In this document: positions 6,737 to 13,818 of the stretch, in pieces
Layout of the letters: the number at the start of each line of letters is the position of its first letter
Position numbering within the stretch: position 1 is the first letter of the stretch
Assembly (NCBI GenBank): GCA_003446735.1
Contig: DMCJ01000020.1
Span: forward strand, 1 to 14,312
DNA from: Lachnospiraceae bacterium
Lineage (GTDB): Bacteria > Bacillota > Clostridia > Lachnospirales > Lachnospiraceae
Reading direction: 5' to 3'
Length of the DNA stretch: 14,312 nt
Position numbers and translations under genes: made by a program
The notes under the pieces: model-generated
The model's input: the letters and a program-made list of their open reading frames with translations, nothing else
Databases searched by the model: none
What the model was told of the DNA's origin: nothing

Positions 6737-7956
6737 GAGATTATGCGGATGTAAAAAAAGAATACAAGGATATCCTTATGTCGGAAATCGATTATACAAG
6801 AGATATTTCCGATGAAGAGATCCTTGATCTGATCGATGAGAAGATATCATCGGCCGGAAGAGAGGAAGGACTTTCATTAAGGGAAAGGAAACGACTTCGC
6901 AATGAGCTGTTTGCTGCCATCCGGAAGATGGATGTGCTTGAGGCTTTTCTGGGAGATACTTCAGTAACGGAGATCATGGTTAACGGTCCTGATTCGATAT
7001 TTGTCGAAAGAGAAGGAAAGCTCATAAAAGAAGATGTCAGATTCGAATCCCGGGAAAAACTGGCGGATGTGATCCAGCAGATAGTTGCAGCGGTAAACAG
7101 AGTTGTAAATGAAGCAAGTCCGATAGTTGATGCCAGGCTTGAAAACGGAGCCAGAGTAAATGTCGTTATGCCACCGATCGCACTGAACGGCCCGATATTA
7201 ACGATACGAAGATTTCCGGAAAAACCGATAGATGTTGATGATCTTCTGAGATTGGGATCGGTTACTCCCGAGGTTGTGGAGATGTTAAAAAAACTGGTAA
7301 ATGCCAGATACAACATTTTTATAAGCGGAGGTACGGGAAGCGGGAAAACCACATTTTTAAATGCTTTATCGGGGTTTATCCCCAAGGATGAACGCCTGAT
7401 AACGATAGAAGATAATGCCGAACTTCAGATACAGGGGGTCGCAAATCTGGTAAGACTTGAAACCAGAAATGCGAACGTGGAGGGCTGTCAGCCCATAACC
7501 ATCAGAGACCTTATAAAATCCGCGCTTCGAATGAGGCCTGACAGGATAATAGTGGGTGAGATCAGGTCAGAGGAGGCTATAGATCTTTTGATGGCAATGA
7601 ACACCGGGCATGACGGCTCGCTCTCCACGGGTCACGCCAACACCGCGAAGGATATGCTTTCAAGGCTTGAGACTATGGTCTTAATGGGAATGGAACTCCC
7701 GCTTCCTGCGATAAGAAAGCAGATCGCTTCAGCGATAGACGTGATCATTCATTTGGGTCGTCTGCGGGATCACAGCAGAAAGGTTCTGGATATAGAGGAG
7801 GTGATCGGTTATGCCGATGGAGAGGTTGTTCTTTCACCTTTGTACACTTTCGTGGAAGACGGTGAAGATGAAACGGGCAGAGTCATCGGGACTCTTACTA
7901 AGATGGAGGACCTTAAACACACGGAGAAACTGGCTGTAGCCGGGATAACACTGTAA
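6733..7956 (+). CDS. TadA/CpaF secretion ATPase of the Tad pilus
   Basis: This 407-residue cytoplasmic protein is a type II/IV secretion ATPase of the CpaF/TadA subfamily, which powers pilus assembly. The catalytic core is complete: Walker A GGTGSGKTT (199-207), the Asp box TIEDNAEL (224-231), Walker B RIIVGEIR (271-278) and the His box STGHANT (298-304). The N-terminal region (about 1-160) contains the VTEIMVNGPD and IVDARLENGARVNVVMPP signatures of this subfamily. The length is typical of CpaF without extra N-terminal domains. It starts inside the stop of the TadZ-like gene (ATGA) with no strong ribosome site, which suggests translational coupling. A canonical AAAGGGG for the next gene follows its stop. 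This is the best-conserved gene in the operon. Confidence 0.96.
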   Translation: MRDYADVKKEYKDILMSEIDYTRDISDEEILDLIDEKISSAGREEGLSLRERKRLRNELFAAIRKMDVLEAFLGDTSVTEIMVNGPDSIFVEREGKLIKEDVRFESREKLADVIQQIVAAVNRVVNEASPIVDARLENGARVNVVMPPIALNGPILTIRRFPEKPIDVDDLLRLGSVTPEVVEMLKKLVNARYNIFISGGTGSGKTTFLNALSGFIPKDERLITIEDNAELQIQGVANLVRLETRNANVEGCQPITIRDLIKSALRMRPDRIIVGEIRSEEAIDLLMAMNTGHDGSLSTGHANTAKDMLSRLETMVLMGMELPLPAIRKQIASAIDVIIHLGRLRDHSRKVLDIEEVIGYADGEVVLSPLYTFVEDGEDETGRVIGTLTKMEDLKHTEKLAVAGITL

Positions 7957-7966
7957 AGGGGAAAAC

Positions 7967-8725
7967 ATGAGGAAAGATATTGGTATTGTCATAAGGGAGC
8001 TTACAGGTCTCCCGGGAAAGGAAAAAATGAAGATGTGTGCCAAAGCTGCTGTTTTGTTCGGTGCTATCGCATATCTGTTTTATGACTCTTTTCTGGGAAT
8101 GATCGTCGGTCTGATCTGCCTTTATCCGTATTTAAAAGGCGAGATCAGGAGATACAAAGGACTGGTTCTGGAAAGAGATGAACAGAGATTCAAGGAGCTT
8201 CTTTTATCGGTCGTAGCGGCAATGAAAGCAGGATATTCCGTGGAAAATTCATTCGGAGAAGCCTATAAGGATCTGCAGTTCAGGTTCGGAGATAAAGATG
8301 AAATGGTAAAAAGGCTTTTATCCGTTACAAGGCAGCTTAAGAATAATATACCGATAGAAAAGCTGATGGAGGATATGGCGGATGAAATCGGATCGGACGA
8401 GATAAGGGATTTTTCAGACATATTCAGGATAGCAAAAAGAACCGGCGGAAACATGACGGGGATCATGGAGCACTCTGCATCCGTGATAAGCAGGCGTATG
8501 GAAATGAAGGAAGAGATCGCCATGGCTGTAGCGGCAAAAAAATATGAGCAGCAGATAATGAACGTTGTACCGATGGGAATAATATTCTACATAAGAGTGA
8601 CCAATCCGGGGTATCTGGAAAGTCTCTATCACAATCTTGCGGGCGCGATGATAATGTCAGTGGCGTTACTTCTTTACGGGGCGGCATATCTGCTTTCGGA
8701 AAAGATACTCAGTATGGCAACATAG
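7967..8725 (+). CDS. TadB-like type II secretion F (T2SF) membrane platform protein
   Basis: This 252-residue protein has two close membrane helices at about 26-55, a cytoplasmic T2SF domain at about 76-198 and two further membrane segments at about 198-210 and 225-244. T2SF features are visible: LLLSVVAAMKAGYSVENSF (78-96), then IRDFSDIFRIAKRTGGNM (146-163) and the ISRRMEMKEEIAMAVAAKKYE helix ending near 194. TadB forms the inner-membrane platform with TadC and is driven by the TadA ATPase. The start is set by AAAGGGG just ahead of the ATG, 10 bases after the ATPase stop. The next gene starts 16 bases beyond its stop. The length and the position before a second T2SF protein support TadB rather than a type II secretion GspF. 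Confidence 0.9.
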   Translation: MRKDIGIVIRELTGLPGKEKMKMCAKAAVLFGAIAYLFYDSFLGMIVGLICLYPYLKGEIRRYKGLVLERDEQRFKELLLSVVAAMKAGYSVENSFGEAYKDLQFRFGDKDEMVKRLLSVTRQLKNNIPIEKLMEDMADEIGSDEIRDFSDIFRIAKRTGGNMTGIMEHSASVISRRMEMKEEIAMAVAAKKYEQQIMNVVPMGIIFYIRVTNPGYLESLYHNLAGAMIMSVALLLYGAAYLLSEKILSMAT

Positions 8726-8741
8726 ATTTCCGGAGGCATAT

Positions 8742-10040
8742 ATGAAGATAATATCCGATCTTGAAAAACAAAAGATCATACGAAATTTGGAAGAGCTCAA
8801 TCCCGGAAGAGATGCGAAGGGCCTTGCCGAATCATTTATAAAAAAACAGAAGAAAACTGCTCTTGCGGTGCTGCTGGCGATAACTGCGCTCGGTGTTATT
8901 ATGATGATCTTGGAATATACGGATGACTCGATAGGTGAGGGAGGAAGGATCGATAGGAACAGCTACAGAGGATCCGAGATCAGGCTGCCGGTCACGGTCA
9001 GAAATGCAACATATGGTGATAAAGAAACTGAGATCAGGATCAGCAGCCGTGTACATACGGATGAGGAAATTGAAGATATCTTTAAATACGAAAAAAAGAA
9101 ACTCTTATCCGAAGTCGGGAACGAAAATGAAGATCTTCAAAACGTATACAGTGATCTTTATCTTCCCGCCTCGGATGAGGAATACGGAGTTGAGTTTTCG
9201 TATCTGAGCAGCATGTACAGCATCATAGATGATAAAGGAAAGGTTAAAAATGAAGGTCTTTCACTGAAAGAGGAAGTTGTCATCTCGGTGACGATGTCGC
9301 TTGAAGGGAAAGAGGAAAAATTTGAGATACCGGTTACGGTGTGTCCGAAAGATTATTCCGATGAAGAACGGTTCTTTCTTAATGTGGAAGATGAGATCGT
9401 TAGGGCTGACGAAACAGGAAAAACGGAAGATCACCTTATGCTTCCGGATACCGTAAAAGGAGAGCCGGTCCTGTATGCTGAGAAAAAAGACAATACATAT
9501 ATGATGCTTTTGCTAATGGGATGTGTGGCAGCTTATCTCACTCTTAAGGGAGCGGAAAAAGATCTTGAGAAGAAGTGTGTGGAGAGAAAAAAACAGCTCC
9601 TGTTTCAATACCCTACGTTCGTGAGTAAACTCGCTGTCCTTATAGGAGCGGGCATGAATATCTCATCAGCCATAAAAAGGATACAGGCTGAAGGAGAAAA
9701 AAGCGGGGATTCACCGCTTACGGAGGAACTGGGTATCTATGTTAGAAATGTCAGGAACGGAGTTTTGGAAGATAAAGCATTGCATGACCTGGGTCAAAGA
9801 TGCGGGATCTCGGAGTACAGAAGATTTACTGCCGTTTTATCGGCAAACGCAAAAAAAGGCTCCATGAATTTGAAGACCGTGCTTGAAGAGGAAGCGGAAG
9901 AAGCTTTTTCGGAACATCAGGCCAGGGTTAGAAAACTTGGAGAAGAGGCAGGAACAAAGCTTTTGTTACCTATGGTGATGATGCTCATGGTAGTAATGGT
10001 CATTGTTATGGTCCCGGCATTTATGACATATCAGATTTAA
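8742..10040 (+). CDS. TadC-like T2SF membrane protein with a large extracytoplasmic insertion
   Basis: This 432-residue protein pairs with TadB in the membrane platform. A cytoplasmic helix is followed by a membrane helix at about 39-57, a polar stretch of roughly 190 residues (58-250), a second membrane helix (252-268), the T2SF domain (about 285-400; FVSKLAVLIGAGMNISSAI, YRRFTAVLSANAKKGS, and a Glu-rich helix) and a Met/Val-rich membrane helix (406-427). Common TadC proteins are near 300 residues with the first two helices close together, so this one carries an insert. Within it, residues about 132-202 (LYLPASDEEYGVEFSYLSS, SIIDDKGKV, VVISVTMSLEGKEEKF, IPVTVCP) follow the atrophied bacterial Ig-like pattern. 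The insert should face outside the membrane. CGGAGG at 8731-8736 sets the start. Confidence 0.85.
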   Translation: MKIISDLEKQKIIRNLEELNPGRDAKGLAESFIKKQKKTALAVLLAITALGVIMMILEYTDDSIGEGGRIDRNSYRGSEIRLPVTVRNATYGDKETEIRISSRVHTDEEIEDIFKYEKKKLLSEVGNENEDLQNVYSDLYLPASDEEYGVEFSYLSSMYSIIDDKGKVKNEGLSLKEEVVISVTMSLEGKEEKFEIPVTVCPKDYSDEERFFLNVEDEIVRADETGKTEDHLMLPDTVKGEPVLYAEKKDNTYMMLLLMGCVAAYLTLKGAEKDLEKKCVERKKQLLFQYPTFVSKLAVLIGAGMNISSAIKRIQAEGEKSGDSPLTEELGIYVRNVRNGVLEDKALHDLGQRCGISEYRRFTAVLSANAKKGSMNLKTVLEEEAEEAFSEHQARVRKLGEEAGTKLLLPMVMMLMVVMVIVMVPAFMTYQI

Positions 10041-10058
10041 GGAAAGGAGGTCGGGAAC

Positions 10059-10226
10059 ATGAATGCTGTAAAAAGATTTTTCTGTGATGAGCGAGGCATA
10101 GGAACGGTAGAGATGATCCTTATATTGGTTGTACTCATAGCGCTTGTACTGATTTTTAAGGATCAAATGACCAGCCTGGTGAACAGTATTTTTGAAAAGA
10201 TCACGAGCCAGAGCGGGAAAGTCTGA
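10059..10226 (+). CDS. Flp1-like type IVb pilin, 55 residues
   Basis: This short gene encodes a probable major subunit of the Tad pilus. AAAGGAGG (10043-10050) precedes the ATG with 8 bases between them, and the frame is open to TGA at 10224-10226. The protein starts MNAVKRFFCDERG, and the expected peptidase site lies after G13: mature IGTVEMILILVV has the conserved Glu at +5 (E18). A single hydrophobic helix (about 17-33) is followed by KDQMTSLVNSIFEKITS, which fits the Flp1-like family. Both the 13-residue leader and the 42-residue mature form have normal Flp sizes. It sits between TadC (18 bases upstream) and the DUF5702 gene, the usual place for the pilin in these operons. It is likely processed by one of the two peptidases encoded here. 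Confidence 0.9.
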   Translation: MNAVKRFFCDERGIGTVEMILILVVLIALVLIFKDQMTSLVNSIFEKITSQSGKV

Positions 10227-10237
10227 AAGAAGTGTGT

Positions 10238-10243
10238 AGGAGG
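10238..10243 (+). promoter_or_regulatory. AGGAGG ribosome binding site deciding the DUF5702 start
   Basis: AGGAGG ends only 2 bases before an ATG at 10246 but 8 bases before the in-frame ATG at 10252. Normal spacing favours 10252 as the start. Confidence 0.65.
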
Positions 10244-10251
10244 GGATGAAG

Positions 10252-11733
10252 ATGGAGGCAGACGATAAAAGGAGGCTTGAGCTTAATGAAAATAAGACGA
10301 TAAGTTCAGATCGGTGTAACGGAACTATAAGCGTGTATTTGATCCTTACTTTCACCGTATTACTTTCTCTTATCCTTGTGATCATCGAGGGAGCAAGAGA
10401 AAATGCGATCAAAATGAAAGTGGATCTTGCTGCGGACCTGTCGTTATATTCGGCTTTTGCAGAGTATAACAGGGAACTGCTCAAACAATTCGATCTTTTC
10501 TTCATCGATGCCTCCTACGGACTTTCACATCCGGACCCCGCAAACGTGGGGGAACATATAAAAGGCTATATGAACGAAAACTTTAAGCCTGTAACCGAGG
10601 TGGGAATAGTAAAGGATCTGACTGCAATCGAAGCGCAGCAGGTAGATATCTTAAGGTATTCTCTCGCAACGGATGAGGGTGGAGAGGTTTTCAAAAGACA
10701 GGCGGTGCTTTATATGGAAGACCTGCTTGGGATGTCATATTTTGACGCGATAAGAAGACAGCAGAGTGTGGTAGAGGATAACGAACTCTTTACCAGGGAT
10801 GTCCAGTCGGAAAGACTCAGAAATCAGAGTGAACTTGACAGCATAGAGATACCCAAAAAGCAAAAGGGAAAAGAATGGGAAGATGTGGAACTGAATAATC
10901 CTGCCGATCAGGTAAATGCGACCAGAGGAAATCTGGCACTGGTCCTTAATGAGGGAGATGAACTCTCGGTAACATCCGTAAATCCGGCGAACTATGTAAG
11001 CGGAAGAACTATAGAAAAGGGAGACGGCCTTGCCGGAAGAGATGGTGTAAATGCCGGAGAAGAGCTGATCTTTAATGAATACCTTATGACAAAATTCGGA
11101 TGTTTTACTTCTCAGAAAGAGGAGAGTGAACTTAAATATGAATTGGAATATCTGCTTGAAGGAAAGTCAAGCGATATTGAAAACCTTAAAGCAGTTGTAA
11201 ACAAGCTTCTTCTTTTACGGGAAACAGCCAATGTAACTTATCTGTTCTCTGATGCGGCAAAGATGGCTGAAGCAGAAGCGCTTGCCATAGCGTTAACTGT
11301 CGAGATCCCGGTGCCGGGCATAGAGATACTGGTCAAGCTTTCTCTTGTATTTGCATGGGCTTATGCCGAGGCAGTTTATGATGTAAGGAGTCTTCTTCAT
11401 AACAAAAGAGTTCCACTGATGAAAACGGCCGAAACATGGCATTACTCCTTAGAGGGAATGATGGGAATGGCAGGAGATTCCGCCGAGGGAGAAGAAGGAA
11501 GCGGACCTGAGGACGGGCTTTCATATAAGGATTATCTGCGGGTATTTCTGATGGTAGAGGGTAACGACAAGACTCTGAGAGCGATGGATGTTATCGAGAT
11601 GGACATAAGAAGGACTACGGGGAATCAGAGTTTCAGAATGGACGGCTGTATGGACCTTATAAGGATGAATGCGTATACGATAAGAAGATATGGCAAGGCA
11701 CATGAAGTTGAAAGAGAATATTTTTACATGTAG
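10252..11733 (+). CDS. DUF5702 protein, TadG-like exported pilus-associated protein
   Basis: This 493-residue protein has a 23-residue polar N-terminus, one membrane helix (about 25-46, TISVYLILTF onward) and a long extracytoplasmic region. The segment after the helix (GARENAIKMKVDLAADLSLYSAFAEYN, read in two parts, and LKQFDLFFIDASYG) is the signature I associate with DUF5702, a family found in Lachnospiraceae Tad loci. The N-terminus resembles a class III pilin leader (RCNG then TISVY), but position +5 is Tyr, not Glu. A second hydrophobic stretch lies at about 340-378. I chose the ATG at 10252 over 10246 from ribosome-site spacing. By place and shape it is TadG-like, perhaps a minor pilus or anchoring component; this role is inference, and the chemistry is unknown. 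Confidence 0.75.
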   Translation: MEADDKRRLELNENKTISSDRCNGTISVYLILTFTVLLSLILVIIEGARENAIKMKVDLAADLSLYSAFAEYNRELLKQFDLFFIDASYGLSHPDPANVGEHIKGYMNENFKPVTEVGIVKDLTAIEAQQVDILRYSLATDEGGEVFKRQAVLYMEDLLGMSYFDAIRRQQSVVEDNELFTRDVQSERLRNQSELDSIEIPKKQKGKEWEDVELNNPADQVNATRGNLALVLNEGDELSVTSVNPANYVSGRTIEKGDGLAGRDGVNAGEELIFNEYLMTKFGCFTSQKEESELKYELEYLLEGKSSDIENLKAVVNKLLLLRETANVTYLFSDAAKMAEAEALAIALTVEIPVPGIEILVKLSLVFAWAYAEAVYDVRSLLHNKRVPLMKTAETWHYSLEGMMGMAGDSAEGEEGSGPEDGLSYKDYLRVFLMVEGNDKTLRAMDVIEMDIRRTTGNQSFRMDGCMDLIRMNAYTIRRYGKAHEVEREYFYM

Positions 11734-11750
11734 ATAAAAGATCTTATAAA
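11723..11750 (+). promoter_or_regulatory. Possible internal promoter before the first TadE-like gene
   Basis: TTTACA (11723-11728) and TATAAA (11745-11750) are 16 bases apart across the DUF5702 stop. A start near 11757 would fall inside the AAGGAGG of the next gene, so it would not suit the ATG at 11770 well. It may be chance in an A/T-rich junction. Confidence 0.3.
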
Positions 11751-11753
11751 AGG

Positions 11754-11760
11754 AAGGAGG
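11754..11760 (+). promoter_or_regulatory. Strong ribosome binding site for the ATG at 11770
   Basis: AAGGAGG, extended to AAGGAGGTGA, lies 9 bases ahead of the ATG. It is the best ribosome site in this part of the operon and is the main argument for the long form of the TadE-like protein. Confidence 0.75.
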
Positions 11761-11769
11761 TGAGAGCGG

Positions 11770-12759
11770 ATGTTCTTTCCCAGAAGTAACAAAGACGTAC
11801 TCGGGTTTCTTAGATTCTTAAAAGCGCATTGGTCCCCCGACCACAATATCTATAGACATTCTCCTACGGTTTTTCTTGACCACCTGACGTGTAAAAAGGT
11901 AAAGAGTAATAATATGATTTCCAGAAACAGGGAAGGGACATCCGCTTTCAATTCCTTCCGGAGATCAAAAGGTAGTCTTACGATTGAGGCTGCTTTAGTC
12001 CTCCCGATATTCCTGTTTTCCATAATATCGATCCTGTCATTTTCGGAAATTCTTCGGCTGATGATAAAAACTGACAATTCCATATCCCAATGTGCAAAGG
12101 AACTTGCAGTCTATGCCTGTGTTACATCAGGGGATGGGGCGTCTTTTGGGGATTCATCAGCCGAAGGGGCGGGATCGTTCCTGTCGGGGCTGGCCCTGTC
12201 GGAAACCTATATCAGGAAAAGGGTGTCCGATGATCTTACGTCAGAATATATGAGTGATTCTCCGCTAAACGGAAATATGTATTTTCTCGGGACGAAACTC
12301 ATGGAGGACGAGAAGATAGATATATGTCTGACATATGATGTCATGCCGTATTATGCGCTTTCTCCGAGAAGCGGCTTTTTGACGGGATCTCACGCGGTGG
12401 CACGGGCATTTACCGGTTATGACAATGACCATCCGGATCTGAACGAAACCAGGGAAGAGGTTGTTTTTATCACGGAATCCGGAAAAGCCTATCACAGGGA
12501 CAGAGGGTGTCCATATCTGGATCTGTCAATAGAAAGAGTTTTTAAAGGCGAATTGAGCGGAATGAGAAATTCAGACGGTGAGATATATCATGCCTGTCCG
12601 ATCTGCGGAAGAACGGCGGGAAGCGATGTTGTATATATTACATCATACGGAAATCGATATCATTCAGACCTGTTATGTGGCGGTCTGAAGAGAACGATAG
12701 AGGCGGTACCTATTTCCAAGGTCGGAGGCAGGCACGCCTGCCCGAAATGCTGTAATTGA
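11770..12759 (+). CDS. TadE-like pseudopilin with C-terminal tandem His/Cys motifs
   Basis: This protein of up to 329 residues has a TadE-type prepilin site: RRSKG (64-68), then mature SLTIEAALVLPIFLF with Glu at +5 (E73) and a hydrophobic helix. TadE proteins are minor pilins cleaved by the Tad peptidase and needed for assembly. From the strong ribosome site the leader would be 68 residues, far longer than usual; an in-frame ATG at 11914 (Met49) would give a typical 20-residue leader but has only a weak AAAGAG ahead. The C-terminus carries two related units: VVFITESGKAYH, C247 and HACPIC (231-279); then VVYITSYGNRYH, C303 and HACPKC (287-327). Both keep His-x4-Cys and His-Ala-Cys-Pro-x-Cys, suggesting metal binding or disulfides outside the cell. 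The TadE call is firm; the role of the His/Cys part is unknown. Confidence 0.82.
   Translation: MFFPRSNKDVLGFLRFLKAHWSPDHNIYRHSPTVFLDHLTCKKVKSNNMISRNREGTSAFNSFRRSKGSLTIEAALVLPIFLFSIISILSFSEILRLMIKTDNSISQCAKELAVYACVTSGDGASFGDSSAEGAGSFLSGLALSETYIRKRVSDDLTSEYMSDSPLNGNMYFLGTKLMEDEKIDICLTYDVMPYYALSPRSGFLTGSHAVARAFTGYDNDHPDLNETREEVVFITESGKAYHRDRGCPYLDLSIERVFKGELSGMRNSDGEIYHACPICGRTAGSDVVYITSYGNRYHSDLLCGGLKRTIEAVPISKVGGRHACPKCCN
12460..12606 (+). repeat. His/Cys unit 1 in the TadE-like protein
   Basis: Encodes residues 231-279: VVFITESGKAYH, H242-x4-C247, then H274-A-C276-P-I-C279. It pairs with the unit at 12628-12750 at protein level. Confidence 0.7.
12628..12750 (+). repeat. His/Cys unit 2 in the TadE-like protein
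   Basis: Encodes residues 287-327: VVYITSYGNRYH, H298-x4-C303, then H322-A-C324-P-K-C327. The loop between C303 and H322 is shorter than the equivalent in unit 1. Confidence 0.7.
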
Positions 12760-12804
12760 GCATGTCGGCTGACTGATCGGTCGGTATGATGAAGGGGGAA
12801 TCAA

Positions 12805-13287
12805 ATGATATCGGAAATATCTGAGATAACGATCTTTACGGCGATCTCTCTTATCCTGTTTTTATGGTCCTGTGAGGATATTGAGAAAAGATCCGTAAAA
12901 AGCCGGGAACTGGCAGCGGTATTGGCAGTAATGGGATTAAGATATGTATTTATGAATATGAACGATATAAGAGAACTGACTTTGAGGATGGCTATATTTC
13001 TGGCTGTTGCAGGAGGCTTAGCAGTGACGTCATTTATGACTCGGGGTGGTATCGGCGGTGCGGATATAATAGTTGTCCTGATACTGTATTTATATCTCGG
13101 ATCTTCCGGATTTTTAGTAGCCGGGATCGTGGCGGTATTAGCGGGAGCGTTTTTTGCGGTTGGTATGATTGCAGCGTCCTTTTTTGGCAAGGGGCCGCGC
13201 AGGATGATAAGCGGCGTGCGTATCCCTTTTATTCCCTTTTTGTTTCTCGGATATGCTGTGGGAAGGGGGATGGAATCTGTTATATGA
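12805..13287 (+). CDS. A24-family prepilin peptidase-like protein, second copy with GGAD loop
   Basis: This 160-residue multi-helix membrane protein is a second TadV/CpaA-type peptidase. Candidate catalytic aspartates are D25 (CEDIEKRSV) and D87 in GGIGGADIIVV. The second motif reads GGAD rather than the usual GxGD, although the Asp itself is kept, so activity is plausible but substrate choice may differ from the first copy at 5334-5771. The rest is hydrophobic (10-22, 35-50, 60-78, 88-100, 103-126, 138-153), ending near RIPFIPFLFLGYAVG, as in other A24 peptidases. AAGGGGGA lies a few bases ahead of the ATG. It sits between the two TadE-like genes, and its TGA overlaps the next ATG by 4 bases, so translation is probably coupled. 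It could also be an inactive relative. Confidence 0.82.
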   Translation: MISEISEITIFTAISLILFLWSCEDIEKRSVKSRELAAVLAVMGLRYVFMNMNDIRELTLRMAIFLAVAGGLAVTSFMTRGGIGGADIIVVLILYLYLGSSGFLVAGIVAVLAGAFFAVGMIAASFFGKGPRRMISGVRIPFIPFLFLGYAVGRGMESVI

Positions 13288-13802
13288 AAGTAAGACGGAT
13301 CAAAATAAGAACGATCGGTATAGATAATAAAGGCAGTTATACGGTAGAAGCGGCGGTGATCGTTTCAATGGTAGTTTTACTGATAAATGCGATATTGTTC
13401 ATGACTTTTTTTCTTTATAACAGAGTGGCGACGGAAAGGGCCGCAGCAGCAGGCGCGCTGCGAGGAAGTCAGCAGATCTGGGAAAGTAATTCCGTAAGGA
13501 TCGATGCTGCGGAAGAAGAAGTTCGATATGTGCTTACGAGTAATACGCTCGGGGCGGATTCCTTAAGCAGTCATGCAGAAGCAAGCGGAGACAAGGTTAA
13601 GGTGGGAGTGGATGGAAGCATACGCGGCTGGGGACATGAAGCCTCATATACCAAAAAGTCAGTCAATCCGGTAATGATATTAAGGGGTGTCAGAAAGGTT
13701 AAAGCCCTCGCTGAATTATCTAAAGAAAAAAACATGGGTGAGAGCGGACCCGCTGCCGGTGAAGATGCAGCCGGTGAAGGATCCGGAGGAGAAAGCCCGT
13801 AA
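13284..13802 (+). CDS. TadE-like minor pilin, second copy
   Basis: This 172-residue protein starts with a basic 17-residue leader ending IDNKG. The mature form SYTVEAAVIVSMVVL has Glu at +5 (E22) and a hydrophobic helix to about residue 45, the standard TadE arrangement. The helix is followed by RVATERAAAAGALRGSQQIW and a short soluble region. The last 25 or so residues are Gly/Ala/Glu/Ser-rich low complexity (GESGPAAGEDAAGEG) and probably disordered. It overlaps the second peptidase by ATGA and so is likely its direct partner or substrate. It lacks the His/Cys units of the other TadE-like protein. The start is supported by the overlap; no separate strong ribosome site is needed. Confidence 0.85.
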   Translation: MKVRRIKIRTIGIDNKGSYTVEAAVIVSMVVLLINAILFMTFFLYNRVATERAAAAGALRGSQQIWESNSVRIDAAEEEVRYVLTSNTLGADSLSSHAEASGDKVKVGVDGSIRGWGHEASYTKKSVNPVMILRGVRKVKALAELSKEKNMGESGPAAGEDAAGEGSGGESP

Positions 13803-13818
13803 AATTTGAGGAGGAACG

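Noticed and set aside
6792..7385. 197-codon open frame on the - strand
   Set aside because: It lies fully antisense to the strongly conserved TadA/CpaF ATPase and has no recognisable protein features; it is a shadow of that gene's codon use.
8935..9207. 90-codon + strand frame inside the TadC gene
   Set aside because: It is an out-of-frame overlap with the TadC insert; no ribosome site of note and no recognisable protein.
10246..10251. ATG at 10246 as the DUF5702 start
   Set aside because: It lies only 2 bases after AGGAGG; the in-frame ATG at 10252 has normal spacing.
9966..10505. 179-codon open frame on the - strand across the TadC end, Flp1 gene and DUF5702 start
   Set aside because: It opposes three well-supported genes with good ribosome sites, and its translation is a low-complexity mix with no family resemblance.
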